Below are positions 1-9,604 of a stretch of 64,000 bases of DNA, in pieces. The notes under the pieces are model-generated. The model saw only the letters and a program-made list of their open reading frames with translations, was not told the origin of the DNA and searched no databases. Within the stretch, counting starts at the first letter, position 1; the number at the start of each line of letters is the position of its first letter. Position numbers and translations under genes: made by a program. Source of the stretch: an uncultured Treponema sp. (GTDB lineage Bacteria; Spirochaetota; Spirochaetia; Treponematales; Treponemataceae); contig CAMVCB010000004.1 in NCBI GenBank assembly GCA_947165895.1, positions 186,001 through 250,000 of the forward strand, given 5' to 3'.

Positions 1-105
1 AGGGGTACGGACAGTTCCCATTTTTATTTTTACTTCGTAAAAATAAAAACAGTATAATCTTATCTGCAAGAAGTTTTATCTTCGGGGATTTTTTTTGAAT
101 TTTAT

Positions 106-134
106 TTGACACAGAAAAATAAATCCGCTATATT
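106..134 (+). promoter_or_regulatory. Promoter of the Phe-leader operon
   Basis: A near-consensus sigma-70-type promoter is visible: TTGACA at 106-111, a 17-nt spacer, and TATATT at 129-134. Transcription should begin near 141, about 45 nt before the leader-peptide start codon. It would drive the Phe-rich leader, the attenuator and the DAHP synthase/prephenate dehydratase gene. Confidence 0.8.
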
Positions 135-185
135 TTTGCTGAATTAAGTGTGCTTTTGCGCGCGTATCTTTATAAGGAGCTGAAA

Positions 186-332
186 ATGACTTTTAATTTT
201 TCCTTTAAAAGCTTTAACTTTTTCTCATTTAGCTTTTTTAGCTTTGCATTTTCAGCATTTTTTAATGGTAAAGATATGGCGTTTGGAGGTAAAAGCACAT
301 GGAAAAGAAGAACAGAGAACAATATAAAATAG
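186..332 (+). CDS. Phenylalanine-rich leader peptide (attenuation)
   Basis: This is a 48-codon ORF with a good Shine-Dalgarno (AAGGAG, 5 nt before ATG 186). Thirteen of its first 26 residues are Phe, spread as FNFSF, NFF, SFSFFSF, AFF; the remaining 22 residues are ordinary and basic. It lies between a strong promoter (106-134) and an intrinsic terminator (374-439), upstream of a fused DAHP synthase/prephenate dehydratase, the committed enzymes for Phe. The family logic (pheL/pheA attenuation in enterobacteria) is established; its use here is inference. When charged tRNA-Phe is scarce, ribosomes would stall on the Phe codons and favour read-through. The in-frame GTG at 150 is a less likely start because it has no Shine-Dalgarno. 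I did not find a convincing antiterminator helix. Confidence 0.85.
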   Translation: MTFNFSFKSFNFFSFSFFSFAFSAFFNGKDMAFGGKSTWKRRTENNIK

Positions 333-373
333 AATCTCAAATCACTCTTAATAGAGTTATAAGGACGAAACAT

Positions 374-439
374 AAGGCGATATTATTTTTGGTTGGCTTC
401 GATAACCGGAGTCATAGCAAAAATAACATCGCCTTTTTT
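374..439 (+). terminator. Attenuator terminator hairpin
   Basis: The stem pairs 374-391 with 418-435, 18 positions with a single A-C mismatch, and is followed by a run of six T (434-439). The 26-nt loop contains a possible extra GGTT/AACC pairing (391-394 with 404-407). It sits 42 nt after the leader stop codon and about 80 nt before the structural gene, exactly where an attenuator belongs. Confidence 0.85.
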
Positions 440-465
440 ACTTTTAAATTCTTTGCCTAAAAGTG

Positions 466-480
466 GCTCCCTCGCGCCAG
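466..480 (+). repeat. 15-nt repeat, copy 1
   Basis: GCTCCCTCGCGCCAG occurs here and again, identical, at 2405-2419. Each copy lies in non-coding DNA shortly before a gene start. It looks like part of a dispersed intergenic element, not a gene-specific site. Confidence 0.55.
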
Positions 481-520
481 TTTCATTTACAAAATTTAAA
501 GACAAAAGGAGATATAACTT

Positions 521-2266
521 ATGGAATCTAATAAACCTTACAAATTAGCAAGCAGAGAATATAAAAAAGAAGATACAGTTGTGGAAATTCCTAACAGCCG
601 CGGACAGATTGTGCGGGTTGGAGGGCCTAGAATCGTGACAATGGCGGGGCCATGTGCGGTAGAAAGCCGGGAACAGATGATGGAAATTGCGGCGGCAGTT
701 GCGGCAAGCGGGGCTGTCATGCTGAGGGGTGGCGCCTACAAGCCAAGAACTTCGCCTTACTCTTTTCAGGGACTGGGGGAAGAAGGTTTGAAATACCTTC
801 GGGAAGCCAGCGATAAATACGGCCTTCCTATTGTTACCGAGATTGTTGACACTTCGCTTGTGGACGTGATGGAAAAATACGGGGTGGACGTTTATCAGAT
901 TGGTGCGCGAAACATGCAGAATTTTGAACTTTTGAAGAAGGTTGGAGCCCTGGGTAAGCCTGTAATTTTGAAGAGGGGGCTTGCGGCTACAATTGACGAC
1001 CTTCTGATGAGTGCGGAATACCTGCTTTCAAGCGGAACTGAAAAAGTAATTTTGTGCGAAAGGGGTATCAGGACTTTTGAGCGGGCAACCCGCAACACTC
1101 TGGATTTGAGTGCGGTACCGGTTTTAAGAAGCCTTACTCATCTTCCGATTATTGTTGACCCAAGTCATGCGGTTGGAATCCGCAGTATGATTCCTCAGAT
1201 GGGACTTGCGGCAATTGCCAGCGGGGCAGACGGAATTATCGTTGAAGTTCACAATCATCCGGAAAAGGCTATGAGTGACGGACCTCAGGCACTTCTTCCT
1301 GAACAGTTTGATAAGCTGATGCACGATGTTGAGGCATTTGCACCGGTTCTGGGAAAGGCGGTTGCCCATATCCGTGATGATGAGGCCGCTCACGACAGCC
1401 AGCTGGTAGTTAAGACTAAAAAATCGGAGGAGCCGCACCAGGTTATCTGTTCCTTCAGCGGAAAGCGGGGGGCTTATGCGGAGCAGGCTATCAACCGTTA
1501 TTTTGACGGCGACAATGTCCGTGCTCAGGCAGAGGATTCTTTTGCGGGCATTTTCCAGGCGGTTACGGACGGAAAATCGGATTTTGGTATGGTTCCGATT
1601 GAAAACAGCCTTGCCGGTACAATTTACGAAAACTACGATAACTTTACCCGCTTTGCTGATGTTGAAATTATCGGTTCGATTACGCTGAATGTGCGGCATG
1701 CTCTGCTTGGCGTGAAAGGTGCAAAGCTTTCGGATGTAAAAAAGGTTTATTCCCACCCCCAGGCTTTGAGTCAGTGCAAAAAGTTTCTTGATTCTCACGC
1801 GGACTGGGAAAAAATTGATGCCGTTTCGACTGCGACTGCCGCAAACAATGTGCGTGACTGGAACAGTAAGGAAAATGCGGCTATTGCCAGCGAAAATAAT
1901 GCGGCTTTGTATGGCCTTGAAGTTTTACAGGAAGATATTGAAAATAACCCTGGAAACTTCACCCGCTTTATGGTGATTGCCGCCAGAGATAAAAATCCTG
2001 CAATAAAAATCCAGTCCAGCAAGCCGTCGAACGCTACCTTTATCTTTAAGACAAAGAACGAGCACGGTGCCCTCTACCGCACTCTGGGCGTTTTTGACAG
2101 CCACAAGCTCAACCTTACCCGTCTTGAATCCCGCCCCATTGGCGCCGAGCCCTGGAAATACTGGTTTTTCGCGGTGGCAGACATTAAGAGCAAGAAGGAT
2201 GTGGAGGATGTGCTGGAAGATTTAAGGAATGTTACGGAAGAAGTACGCGTATTAGGAATATATTAA
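521..2266 (+). CDS. Bifunctional DAHP synthase / prephenate dehydratase
   Basis: A 581-residue fusion. Residues about 8-275 are a type I-beta DAHP synthase (AroF/AroA(G) class) with the motifs [43 protein letters not shown] and DPSHAVG; it condenses PEP and erythrose 4-phosphate. The N-terminal ferredoxin-like regulatory domain found in Thermotoga-type enzymes is absent. Residues about 308-488 are prephenate dehydratase, including the catalytic TRF motif at 481-483. Residues 503-581 are an ACT domain with the Phe-binding ESRP at 536-539. No chorismate mutase domain is present. The start is supported by AAAGGAG before ATG. Because entry into the pathway and the last Phe-specific step share one chain with one ACT domain, Phe could inhibit both (inference). 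Transcription is probably attenuated by the upstream Phe leader. Confidence 0.93.
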   Translation: MESNKPYKLASREYKKEDTVVEIPNSRGQIVRVGGPRIVTMAGPCAVESREQMMEIAAAVAASGAVMLRGGAYKPRTSPYSFQGLGEEGLKYLREASDKYGLPIVTEIVDTSLVDVMEKYGVDVYQIGARNMQNFELLKKVGALGKPVILKRGLAATIDDLLMSAEYLLSSGTEKVILCERGIRTFERATRNTLDLSAVPVLRSLTHLPIIVDPSHAVGIRSMIPQMGLAAIASGADGIIVEVHNHPEKAMSDGPQALLPEQFDKLMHDVEAFAPVLGKAVAHIRDDEAAHDSQLVVKTKKSEEPHQVICSFSGKRGAYAEQAINRYFDGDNVRAQAEDSFAGIFQAVTDGKSDFGMVPIENSLAGTIYENYDNFTRFADVEIIGSITLNVRHALLGVKGAKLSDVKKVYSHPQALSQCKKFLDSHADWEKIDAVSTATAANNVRDWNSKENAAIASENNAALYGLEVLQEDIENNPGNFTRFMVIAARDKNPAIKIQSSKPSNATFIFKTKNEHGALYRTLGVFDSHKLNLTRLESRPIGAEPWKYWFFAVADIKSKKDVEDVLEDLRNVTEEVRVLGIY

Positions 2267-2288
2267 ATTTAAATATGGCTCCCGGTCG

Positions 2289-2405
2289 CGACTTCGTGGT
2301 ACAAGACCGCGCAATAATGCGCTACACGCTGATTGTTGCAAAGAAACTATAAAATTGACCGCTCACGCGGTCGCAACAATCAGAGTGTTCTTGTCCCACG
2401 AATCG
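2289..2405. repeat. Large imperfect palindrome (intergenic element)
   Basis: Outer arms around 2289-2306 and 2389-2405 match at about 16 of 18 positions. Inner arms 2324-2339 and 2373-2388 match at 15 of 16. The centre holds a perfect GACCGC/GCGGTC hairpin (2357-2372). No T tract follows, so it is not a classic terminator. The copy of the 15-nt repeat at 2405-2419 adjoins it. It may be a small non-autonomous or extragenic palindromic element. Confidence 0.55.
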
Positions 2406-2419
2406 CTCCCTCGCGCCAG
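2405..2419 (+). repeat. 15-nt repeat, copy 2
   Basis: Identical to 466-480 (GCTCCCTCGCGCCAG) and located at the right edge of the large palindrome 2289-2405, about 100 nt before the DUF1846 gene. Confidence 0.55.
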
Positions 2420-2516
2420 CTTTACCTTGTATATTCATTATCGTTTTCTACCATCCTCCATCCCCCTCCTCCTTCCATTGTTAAATCCCAAAAAATACGT
2501 TAAATTATATTCCCGT

Positions 2517-3998
2517 ATGAAAAAGGGATTTGATAACGATAAATATCTGAAGATTCAGTCAGAGCACATTAAGGAAAGAATCGCCCAGTTTGGCGACAAA
2601 TTGTATCTGGAATTCGGCGGAAAGCTGTTTGACGACTACCATGCATCACGCGTTCTGCCGGGTTTTGAGCCGGACTCTAAGCTTAAAATGCTTATGCAGC
2701 TGGCAGATGTTGCAGAAATTGTAATTGTAATCAGCGCAGTTGATATCGAAAAAAATAAAGTGCGCGGAGATCTTGGAATTACTTACGATAAGGACGTTCT
2801 GCGCCTTCGTGATGAATTCCAGAAGCGCGGACTTATGGTTGGTTCTGTCTGCATCACTCATTATACGGGTCAGGAAAGTGCAAAGGCTTTTGGAAAACGC
2901 CTTAAGAAAATGAATATCAAGGCTTACTACCATTATACAATTCCGGGCTATCCTTCTAATGTTGCCCTTATCGACAGTGACGAAGGCTACGGAAAGAACG
3001 ATTATATAGAAACAAGTCGTCCACTTGTTGTTATAACAGCCCCAGGTCCTGGATCCGGAAAAATGGCAACCTGTCTGAGCCAGCTTTATCACGAAAATAA
3101 AAGGGGAATCAAGGCCGGTTATGCCAAGTTTGAAACTTTCCCAATCTGGAACCTGCCCCTCAAACACCCTGTAAACATCGCTTACGAAGCTGCCACTGCC
3201 GATTTGAACGACGTAAACATGATTGACCCATGGCATCTTGAAGCTTACGGAAAAACAACAGTAAATTACAACCGCGATATTGAGATTTATCCGGTTCTGG
3301 ATGCAATTTTCAAGGGCATTTACGGCGAAAATCCTTATAAATCTCCTACCGACATGGGCGTAAACATGGCGGGTTACTGCATTTTTGATGATGAAGCCTG
3401 CTGCGAAGCAAGCCGTCAGGAAATTATCCGCCGCTATTATACTGCGACAAACCGTTTTGCCGATGGAAGCTGTACAGAAGAAGAAGTAAACAAAATCAAG
3501 CTTTTAATGCAGCAGGCAAATATTACAACTGATATGCGCAAGGTGACGGTTGCGGCAAAGGAAAGGGCTGCCCGTGCGGAAGGCCCTGCTTCTGCAATCG
3601 AGCTGGAAGACGGCACAATTATTACAGCCGAAACTTCTCCGCTCCTTGGAACAAGTGCTGCCCTGCTTTTGAACGCTACAAAGCATCTTGCCGGCATTGA
3701 CCACAAGGTAAAGCTTATTCCGGCCGAAATGATAGAGCCGATTCAGAAGATGAAGGTAAATTATCTTGCCGGAAACAATCCCCGCCTTCACACAGACGAG
3801 GTTCTTGTTGCCCTTGCCATGCTCAGCCGCGACGACGAAAACTGCCGCAAAGCAATGGAACAGCTTCCAAAGCTTAAGGGCTGCCAGGTTCACGCCAGCG
3901 TAATGCTTTCTGAAGTTGACCGCAAGATTTTCAAAAAGCTGGGAGTTGACTTAACCTGCGAGCCGGTTAGTAAAAAGCAGAAATCATTAATCGGGTAA
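2517..3998 (+). CDS. DUF1846 family protein
   Basis: A 493-residue cytosolic protein that matches the DUF1846 family over its full length. Family members are about 490-500 residues, structurally characterised, with no settled function. Recognisable stretches include LYLEFGGKLFDDYHASRVLP near the N-terminus, VVITAPGPGSGKMATCLSQL in the middle (a nucleotide-loop-like GPGSGK) and YLAGNNPRLHTDEVLVALAM near the C-terminus. The reading frame stays open upstream to 2355, but that extension overlaps a palindromic intergenic element and has no family similarity, so ATG 2517 is preferred. TATATT at 2506-2511 lies 5 nt before this ATG and there is no Shine-Dalgarno, suggesting a leaderless transcript. 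Confidence 0.9.
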   Translation: MKKGFDNDKYLKIQSEHIKERIAQFGDKLYLEFGGKLFDDYHASRVLPGFEPDSKLKMLMQLADVAEIVIVISAVDIEKNKVRGDLGITYDKDVLRLRDEFQKRGLMVGSVCITHYTGQESAKAFGKRLKKMNIKAYYHYTIPGYPSNVALIDSDEGYGKNDYIETSRPLVVITAPGPGSGKMATCLSQLYHENKRGIKAGYAKFETFPIWNLPLKHPVNIAYEAATADLNDVNMIDPWHLEAYGKTTVNYNRDIEIYPVLDAIFKGIYGENPYKSPTDMGVNMAGYCIFDDEACCEASRQEIIRRYYTATNRFADGSCTEEEVNKIKLLMQQANITTDMRKVTVAAKERAARAEGPASAIELEDGTIITAETSPLLGTSAALLLNATKHLAGIDHKVKLIPAEMIEPIQKMKVNYLAGNNPRLHTDEVLVALAMLSRDDENCRKAMEQLPKLKGCQVHASVMLSEVDRKIFKKLGVDLTCEPVSKKQKSLIG

Positions 3999-4194
3999 GC
4001 TTGCGTTAGGGATTGGAGCACCTGCGGAGCAGTACCGCTTGCGGTATGAAGCGATAGCGGAAGTGCGCAAAGCCCGACCTGGCAAGGTCGCAAACTGGTG
4101 TGAAAACTTCCGGATGGGCCGGACCTTGCCTTAACTCCGCAAGGCGGAGTTGCAGGAACTTAGGTCCTTGCCGGGAAACGCCCTGAAATTAACC
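3999..4194. repeat. Cluster of short hairpins in an intergenic region
   Basis: The gap between the DUF1846 gene and glnN (3999-4312) holds no gene. It contains several short palindromes: ACCGC/GCGGT near 4033-4045, CGACCT/AGGTCG at 4075-4090, and AACTCCGC/GCGGAGTT at 4133-4151 nested inside GGACC/GGTCC. Similar GC-rich hairpins occur at 2289-2405, 33434-33505 and 45580-45662. No open frame or T-tailed terminator was seen. Confidence 0.5.
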
Positions 4195-4223
4195 TTGACT
4201 AAAGTTCTTTATTATAGTAAAAA
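4195..4223 (+). promoter_or_regulatory. Putative glnN promoter
   Basis: TTGACT (4195-4200), a 17-nt spacer and TAAAAA (4218-4223). The -35 is good and the -10 weak. A 10-bp palindrome, ACGACGTCGT (4236-4245), lies just downstream in the expected leader and could be an operator (inference). Confidence 0.4.
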
Positions 4224-4312
4224 TCTGATATGGAAACGACGTCGTAAAAAATATTCTGAAAAATCTCGGGGTATTTTTGCGGCGTTTTTTTTATTTTTGA
4301 GCGGGGGCTAAA

Positions 4313-6412
4313 ATGGAAAGTTCTGTAACAGAAATGTTCGGCGAAAACGTATTCAATGAAGATACGATGAGGGCACGTCTTCCAAAAGAGACTTACAAAC
4401 AGCTTATGAAGACAATTCAGGGCGGCGAAAAGCTTGATCCTAATGTTGCGGCTGTAATTGCAAATGCGATGAAGGACTGGGCGATTGAAAAAGGCGCTAC
4501 TCATTACACTCACTGGTTCCAGCCTTTGACTGGTGTTACTGCCGAAAAGCACGACAGCTTTATTGAGCCGACTAAAGACGGCCGCGTTATTATGGAATTT
4601 TCCGGAAAGGAGCTTGTGAAGGGTGAATCTGATGCTTCTTCTTTTCCTAATGGTGGTATTCGTGCCACTTTCGAAGCCCGAGGCTACACTGCCTGGGATC
4701 CGACTTCTTATGCCTTTATAAAGGACGGCACCCTTTGTATTCCTACCTGCTTCTGTTCTTATACAGGTGATGCTCTTGATAAAAAGACTCCGCTGCTTCG
4801 TTCTATGGAAGCAATTGGAAAAGAAGCCCTTCGCGTTCTGCGCCTATTTGAAGGCAATGAAAATGTCAGCCGGGTAATTACAACAGTAGGTCCTGAGCAG
4901 GAATACTTTCTGGTTGATAAATCTGTCTGGGAAAAACGTGAGGATTTGATTTATACAGGCCGTACACTTTTTGGTGCCAAGGCGCCAAAGGGTCAGGAGC
5001 TTGAAGATCACTATTTTGGAAACATTAAAGCCCGCGTTCAGGAATTTATGAAGGATTTGAACAAGGAGCTGTGGAAGCTTGGAATCCTTGCAAAAACTGA
5101 ACACAATGAGGTTGCTCCGGCTCAGCACGAGCTTGCACCTATTTTTACTACAACAAATATTGCCTGCGACCACAATCAGCTTACCATGGAGTTTATGAGA
5201 AAAACTGCCCGCAAGCACGGAATGGTTTGTCTGCTCCACGAAAAGCCTTTTGAAGGTGTAAACGGAAGCGGTAAGCATAATAACTGGTCTATTTCTACTG
5301 ATACAGGAAAGAACCTTCTTGATCCGGGTGCAACTCCGGAACAGAATGCCCAGTTCCTTTTGTTCCTGGTCGGCGTTATTAAGGCTGTTGATAAATATCA
5401 GGATTTGCTGCGCATTTCTGTTGCCTCTGCCGGTAACGATCACCGTCTTGGTGGTAACGAGGCGCCTCCTGCCATCATTTCAGTTTTCCTTGGCGACGAG
5501 CTTACAGCAATTCTTGACGCCATCGAGCAGGGAAAACCTTACGGCGGAAAGGGCAAGCAGAAAATGCAGATTGGTGTTACAGTTCTGCCTGAATTCAGCC
5601 GTGATACAACTGACCGCAACCGAACTTCTCCTTTTGCCTTTACTGTAAATAAATTTGAGTTCCGTTCGCTCGGTTCAAATGATTCCATTGCCCTCTGTAA
5701 CACAGTTTTGAACACCTGTGTTGCCGAAGTTTTGAGTGAATTTGCAGACGAGCTTGAAGGTGCAAAGGATTTTACTAAGGAATTGAATGCCCTTATTTTG
5801 CGCACAATCAAAGAGCACAAGCGAATCATCTTTAATGGTGACGGTTATTCTGAAGAATGGGTAAAAGAAGCTGAAAAACGCGGACTTATGAATCTTCCTT
5901 CTACACCGGAGGCTCTGGTTCATCTGCTTGATAAAAAGAATATAGAGGTTTTCAAAAAGTTCAATGTTTACTCAGAAACTGAATTGAAATCACGCTTTGA
6001 AATCCACAACGAAAACTATTCGAAGATTGTCCGCATTGAAGCAGAAACAATGATTGAAATGGTCCGTAAGCTTTATCTTCCTGCGGCCAGCCGCTTTGGC
6101 CGCCGTCTTTCTGATGCAATCAACGCAAAACGCGCCGCAAACGGCCGCATAAACGTAAAATACGAGGAAGACTGCCTTGCAAAAGTTTCTGATTTGACAG
6201 GAAAGATTTACGAGGCTGTTGAAGTTCTTGATAAGGCTGTTGCCGATTCAAAGCAGATTGAAGAAGCCTCAAAGCTTGCTTTCTTCTGCCGCGAGCACAT
6301 CTTTACAGCTATGCGCGAGCTTCGTAGCTCAGTAGATCAGCTCGAAGTCTTCACACCAAAAGATTTGTGGCCGGTTCCAAGCTACGGAGATATGTTATAC
6401 AGTGTAGTGTAG
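4313..6412 (+). CDS. glnN: Glutamine synthetase type III
   Basis: A 699-residue protein of the GSIII (GlnN) class, far longer than GSI (about 450-470). It makes glutamine from glutamate, ammonia and ATP in the cytosol. Class-specific sequence is evident: the N-terminal THWFQPLTG and [39 protein letters not shown] and the arginine/nucleotide region [21 protein letters not shown]. The C-terminal helical extension typical of GSIII (about residues 560-699) is complete. A G-rich Shine-Dalgarno (GCGGGGG) precedes ATG. The gene is monocistronic by spacing (314 bp before, 228 bp after) with a possible promoter at 4195. It is probably the main ammonia-assimilating enzyme, since no GSI or PII partner lies beside it. 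Confidence 0.95.
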   Translation: MESSVTEMFGENVFNEDTMRARLPKETYKQLMKTIQGGEKLDPNVAAVIANAMKDWAIEKGATHYTHWFQPLTGVTAEKHDSFIEPTKDGRVIMEFSGKELVKGESDASSFPNGGIRATFEARGYTAWDPTSYAFIKDGTLCIPTCFCSYTGDALDKKTPLLRSMEAIGKEALRVLRLFEGNENVSRVITTVGPEQEYFLVDKSVWEKREDLIYTGRTLFGAKAPKGQELEDHYFGNIKARVQEFMKDLNKELWKLGILAKTEHNEVAPAQHELAPIFTTTNIACDHNQLTMEFMRKTARKHGMVCLLHEKPFEGVNGSGKHNNWSISTDTGKNLLDPGATPEQNAQFLLFLVGVIKAVDKYQDLLRISVASAGNDHRLGGNEAPPAIISVFLGDELTAILDAIEQGKPYGGKGKQKMQIGVTVLPEFSRDTTDRNRTSPFAFTVNKFEFRSLGSNDSIALCNTVLNTCVAEVLSEFADELEGAKDFTKELNALILRTIKEHKRIIFNGDGYSEEWVKEAEKRGLMNLPSTPEALVHLLDKKNIEVFKKFNVYSETELKSRFEIHNENYSKIVRIEAETMIEMVRKLYLPAASRFGRRLSDAINAKRAANGRINVKYEEDCLAKVSDLTGKIYEAVEVLDKAVADSKQIEEASKLAFFCREHIFTAMRELRSSVDQLEVFTPKDLWPVPSYGDMLYSVV

Positions 6413-6421
6413 CATTGAAGG

Positions 6422-6498
6422 TCAGAATTTGCCAAAGGCAAATTCTGATAGCAAAGGGGCGGTCAACTGACGATTATAGTATAGATTACGCCCTTTGC
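6422..6498. repeat. Paired inverted repeats downstream of glnN
   Basis: A perfect 12-bp hairpin, TCAGAATTTGCC with its complement (6422-6448), is followed by a second stem pairing GCAAAGGGGCG (6451-6461) with CGCCCTTTGC (6489-6498) with one bulged G. Neither has a T tract. They may end or stabilise the glnN transcript, or be intergenic palindromes. The sequence CAGTGTAGTGTA also occurs on both sides (about 6400 and 6498). Confidence 0.45.
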
Positions 6499-6640
6499 AG
6501 TGTAGTGTAAGTAGAAATCAGCGGTAAAAGGCTGTGTTCAAAGCATGATTTTCGGCTTTTATAACATTTTGTTTGATTTTCTTAAAAATTGTGATAATCT
6601 TTAAGATGAGAGAGCATTTATAATTGGAGCAAAATAAATC

Positions 6641-8716
6641 ATGCTTGAAAAAGATTTGAAGCCTGTAATTTTTGTTGATAAGGATAAGTGCGTTAACTGC
6701 CATCGCTGTATTGCAGTTTGTCCGTCAAAGCTTTGTAATGACGGTTCCGGGGATTATATAAAAACAAATCCTTCTCTTTGTCTTGGCTGCGGACATTGTA
6801 TTGATGCCTGTGAACACGGGGCCCGCTATGGAATTGATGATAGCGAAGACTTTTTTAACGATCTCAAAAGCGGACAGAAAATTGTTGCAATTGTAGCACC
6901 TGCGGCTGCTGCTAATTTTAAAGGCCTTGATTTGCAGCTGAATTCATGGCTTAAATCAATCGGGGTAAAGGCTGTTTTTGACGTCAGCTTTGGAGCTGAG
7001 CTTACAACAAAATCCTACGTAGAATATATTAAAAAGGAAAATCCTAAGCTTGTAATTTCCCAGCCTTGTCCTGCCCTTATGACCTGGGTAGAGCTTTATC
7101 ATCCTGAGCTGATTCCTTATCTTTCGCCGGCAGACAGCCCGATGGGTCATACAATCACAATGATTAAGGAGTTTTTCCCGGAATATAAAGACTGTAAAGT
7201 TGCGTCAATTTCGCCCTGCTATGCAAAACGCCGCGAGTTTGATGAAAACGGACTAGGGGATTATGTAGTTACAATGCGGTCCCTTTCTGTTTATTTTGAG
7301 AAAAACCACATAAATCTTTCTTCTTTTAAACCATCTGATTATGATAATCCGCTTGCAGAGCGTGGAGTTCTTTATTCAACTCCGGGCGGACTTTTGCGCA
7401 CTGCAGAACGTTTTGTCCCGGGAATCAAGAAAATCACCAGAAAAATCGAAGGATATCCTCTGGTTTATGAATATCTTGAGCAGCTTGCCCAGGATATTAA
7501 GGCTGGAAAAGAACCTGCCTACAAGCTGATTGACTGCCTTAACTGTGAAAAAGGCTGCAACTGCGGCGGCGGAACTGTAAATCAGAAAATGCCACTTGAC
7601 GAGCTGGAAGGCTACGTTGAAAAACGCATGGAAGAGCGGCTTGCAAAATGGAAGATGGATAATCCAAAAAAGCAGAAAAGCGCTCAGAAAAAGCTGGATG
7701 CGACAATCAATAAATTCTGGAAGCCTGGAATTTACAATAGAAAATATGTTGACCGAAGCGCTGCAGTCAAGCAGCTGATAAAAATCCCGAATGACCAGCA
7801 GATTAAAGAAATTTTCAGGCAGCTGGGCAAAAAAAATGAACGTGATGTTTTGAACTGTCAGGCCTGCGGATATAAAAACTGCCATGATATGGCTGTGGCG
7901 ATTTATAACGGCGTTAATAAGCCCGAACACTGTAATTATTTCGTAATGCACCACATGAATGAACAGTTTAAGGAAGAATTGAATACAAAAATTAAGGCTG
8001 TTACTGATAAAAGTGTAAGCTGCATAAATGAATCCCAGCAGAATGTTCTTTCCCTTGTCGAGGTTACCGGCGAAATGTCAAAGAACGTTGAATCTTCTTC
8101 CTCTGCCGTTGAGGAAATGCTGGGAAATATCAGTTCTATAAATACAATACTTGAAAAGAACGTTCAGGCTGTTAAGGAGCTGGAAAGTGCAACCAGTATA
8201 GGTAAAACCGGCCTTTATGAGGTAAATTCTCTGGTCAGCGTAATAGAAGAAAAATCAAAATCGTTGGTGGAAATGAGTAAGATGATTGACCAGATTGCCA
8301 AGCAGACAGACCTCCTTTCCATGAATGCGGCAATTGAAGCGGCTCACGCAGGCGATGCGGGAAAGGGCTTTGCGGTTGTTGCCGGTGAAATCAGAAAGCT
8401 TGCCGAAAATTCCAGCAAGGAAACTAAGGCTATTGATGATGTTCTTGGCAACATGAAGGATATGATTGATTCGATTTCGAAAAAGGCCCAGGAGGTTTCC
8501 CGGGAATTTGACAACATTGTTGCGCTTTCTGGAATCGTAAAATCTCAGGAAGGACAGGTTCACGATGCAATGTCTGAGCAGAATAAGGGAAGTACCCTTC
8601 TGCTCAAATCAATTGCTCAGATGAAGGAAGCCCAGCTGGCGGTTTCCCAGGCTGCAGATCAGCTCAAGACAGGAACTGATGAAATCAGGAATGTCATGTC
8701 TAATCTGGAGGTTTAA
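6641..8716 (+). CDS. Soluble chemoreceptor with sensory [FeFe]-hydrogenase domain
   Basis: A 691-residue protein without membrane segments. Order: two [4Fe-4S] ferredoxin motifs (Cys 17/20/23/27 and 47/50/53/57); an [FeFe]-hydrogenase large-subunit-like domain to about 330; a four-Cys Fe-S domain (Cys 406/409/414/431); then an MCP signalling coiled coil (about 460-691) whose tip [20 protein letters not shown] is canonical. H-cluster loops are L1 SQPCPAL (140-146), L2 SPCYAKRRE (191-199) and L3 with C302/C306 before GGG. The Cys usually acting in proton transfer in L1 is Pro142, and L2 Met is Ser; such changes are known in sensory hydrogenases, while likely cluster ligands (C143, C193, C302, C306) remain. 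It probably senses H2 or redox state and signals to CheA/CheW (inference). TTGGAGC precedes ATG. Its stop overlaps the convergent purine nucleoside phosphorylase gene by 4 nt. Confidence 0.88.
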   Translation: MLEKDLKPVIFVDKDKCVNCHRCIAVCPSKLCNDGSGDYIKTNPSLCLGCGHCIDACEHGARYGIDDSEDFFNDLKSGQKIVAIVAPAAAANFKGLDLQLNSWLKSIGVKAVFDVSFGAELTTKSYVEYIKKENPKLVISQPCPALMTWVELYHPELIPYLSPADSPMGHTITMIKEFFPEYKDCKVASISPCYAKRREFDENGLGDYVVTMRSLSVYFEKNHINLSSFKPSDYDNPLAERGVLYSTPGGLLRTAERFVPGIKKITRKIEGYPLVYEYLEQLAQDIKAGKEPAYKLIDCLNCEKGCNCGGGTVNQKMPLDELEGYVEKRMEERLAKWKMDNPKKQKSAQKKLDATINKFWKPGIYNRKYVDRSAAVKQLIKIPNDQQIKEIFRQLGKKNERDVLNCQACGYKNCHDMAVAIYNGVNKPEHCNYFVMHHMNEQFKEELNTKIKAVTDKSVSCINESQQNVLSLVEVTGEMSKNVESSSSAVEEMLGNISSINTILEKNVQAVKELESATSIGKTGLYEVNSLVSVIEEKSKSLVEMSKMIDQIAKQTDLLSMNAAIEAAHAGDAGKGFAVVAGEIRKLAENSSKETKAIDDVLGNMKDMIDSISKKAQEVSREFDNIVALSGIVKSQEGQVHDAMSEQNKGSTLLLKSIAQMKEAQLAVSQAADQLKTGTDEIRNVMSNLEV

Positions 8717-9540
8717 GCCCACTCCTGAATAATTTTCTTTACCAGGGCTGTGAAGCTTTTTGTTACCTTCTGGGCAGTTTCTATTACCTCGTTTTCATCA
8801 AGAGGCTGGTCTAAAATTCCTGCTGCCATGTTTGTGAGGCAGGAAATTCCCAGAGTCTTCATTCTCATGTGGCTGGCGGCAATTGCTTCCGGCACGGTAG
8901 ACATACCAACGGCGTCTGCACCGCAGCTTCTGGCAAAGCGGACTTCGGCCGGAGTTTCATACTGAGGTCCTGTAAAATACTGGTAAACACCTTCGCGGAC
9001 TTCAATTCCAAGCTGACCTGCAAGCTTTTTAGCAAGGGCCCGCAAATCCTTATCGTATGTATTTCCCATATCAAAAAAGCGCACTCCCAGCTCTGCCGGA
9101 TTTGGTCCCCTCATAGGACTTTCTGCGCAAATCTTAATATGGTCGGAAATAATCATCAGATCGCCAGGCTTCCAGTTTTTGTTTACACAGCCGGCGGCAT
9201 TGGTTAAAAGAAGATTATCGCATCCAAGCATGTGCATGAGCTGAATAGGGAAAACAACCTCGTCCATGCCGTAGCCTTCGTAAAAATGAAAGCGTCCCTG
9301 CATGCAGATTACCTCTTTTCCTTCGAGAGTACCTATAATCAGGCGGCTTTTGTGTCCCGGCGCTGTTGAAACCGGAAAATTAGGAATATCTTTATATGGA
9401 ATAATAACCGCATCCTGAACTTCGTCTCCCAGTCCGCCAAGTCCGCTGCCCAGAACAATGCCAAGCACCGGCTTTCTGCTTCCGATTTTTTCAATAATAT
9501 ATTTTTTTGATTCTTCGAGTTTTGTGATTAAGTCTGTCAT
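8713..9540 (-). CDS. punA: Purine nucleoside phosphorylase
   Basis: A 275-residue trimeric-class (PNP/MTAP family) enzyme that splits inosine and guanosine with phosphate into base and ribose 1-phosphate, in the cytosol. Visible motifs are [11 protein letters not shown] (phosphate-binding), [69 protein letters not shown] and the C-terminal [10 protein letters not shown]. Length and motif order are normal. A very strong Shine-Dalgarno (AAGGAGGAGG) precedes ATG 9540. It is convergent with the chemoreceptor gene (4-nt overlap) and divergent from the two-component sensor at 9605, with only 64 bp between. Confidence 0.93.
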   Translation of the reverse strand: MTDLITKLEESKKYIIEKIGSRKPVLGIVLGSGLGGLGDEVQDAVIIPYKDIPNFPVSTAPGHKSRLIIGTLEGKEVICMQGRFHFYEGYGMDEVVFPIQLMHMLGCDNLLLTNAAGCVNKNWKPGDLMIISDHIKICAESPMRGPNPAELGVRFFDMGNTYDKDLRALAKKLAGQLGIEVREGVYQYFTGPQYETPAEVRFARSCGADAVGMSTVPEAIAASHMRMKTLGISCLTNMAAGILDQPLDENEVIETAQKVTKSFTALVKKIIQEWA

Positions 9541-9604
9541 AAGGCCTCCTCCTTAATGAATTAAGTATAGCATATTTTTTTATCCTTGCATTATAATCCC
9601 TTTT

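Noticed and set aside
150..185. Upstream extension of the Phe leader from GTG 150
   Set aside because: No Shine-Dalgarno at 150, whereas AAGGAG is placed correctly for ATG 186.
374..435. Riboswitch or T-box in front of the DAHPS/PDT gene
   Set aside because: No T-box sequence or recognised aptamer was seen; the Phe-rich ORF explains the terminator better.
1124..1798. Long minus-strand ORF inside the DAHPS/PDT gene (and similar ones at 4844-5443, 27836-28462, 47378-48148, 52639-53229)
   Set aside because: Shadow frames of clear genes; the translations show no family motifs and no start sites.
2355..2516. Upstream extension of the DUF1846 protein
   Set aside because: The extension lies in the palindromic intergenic element and the family N-terminus starts at 2517.
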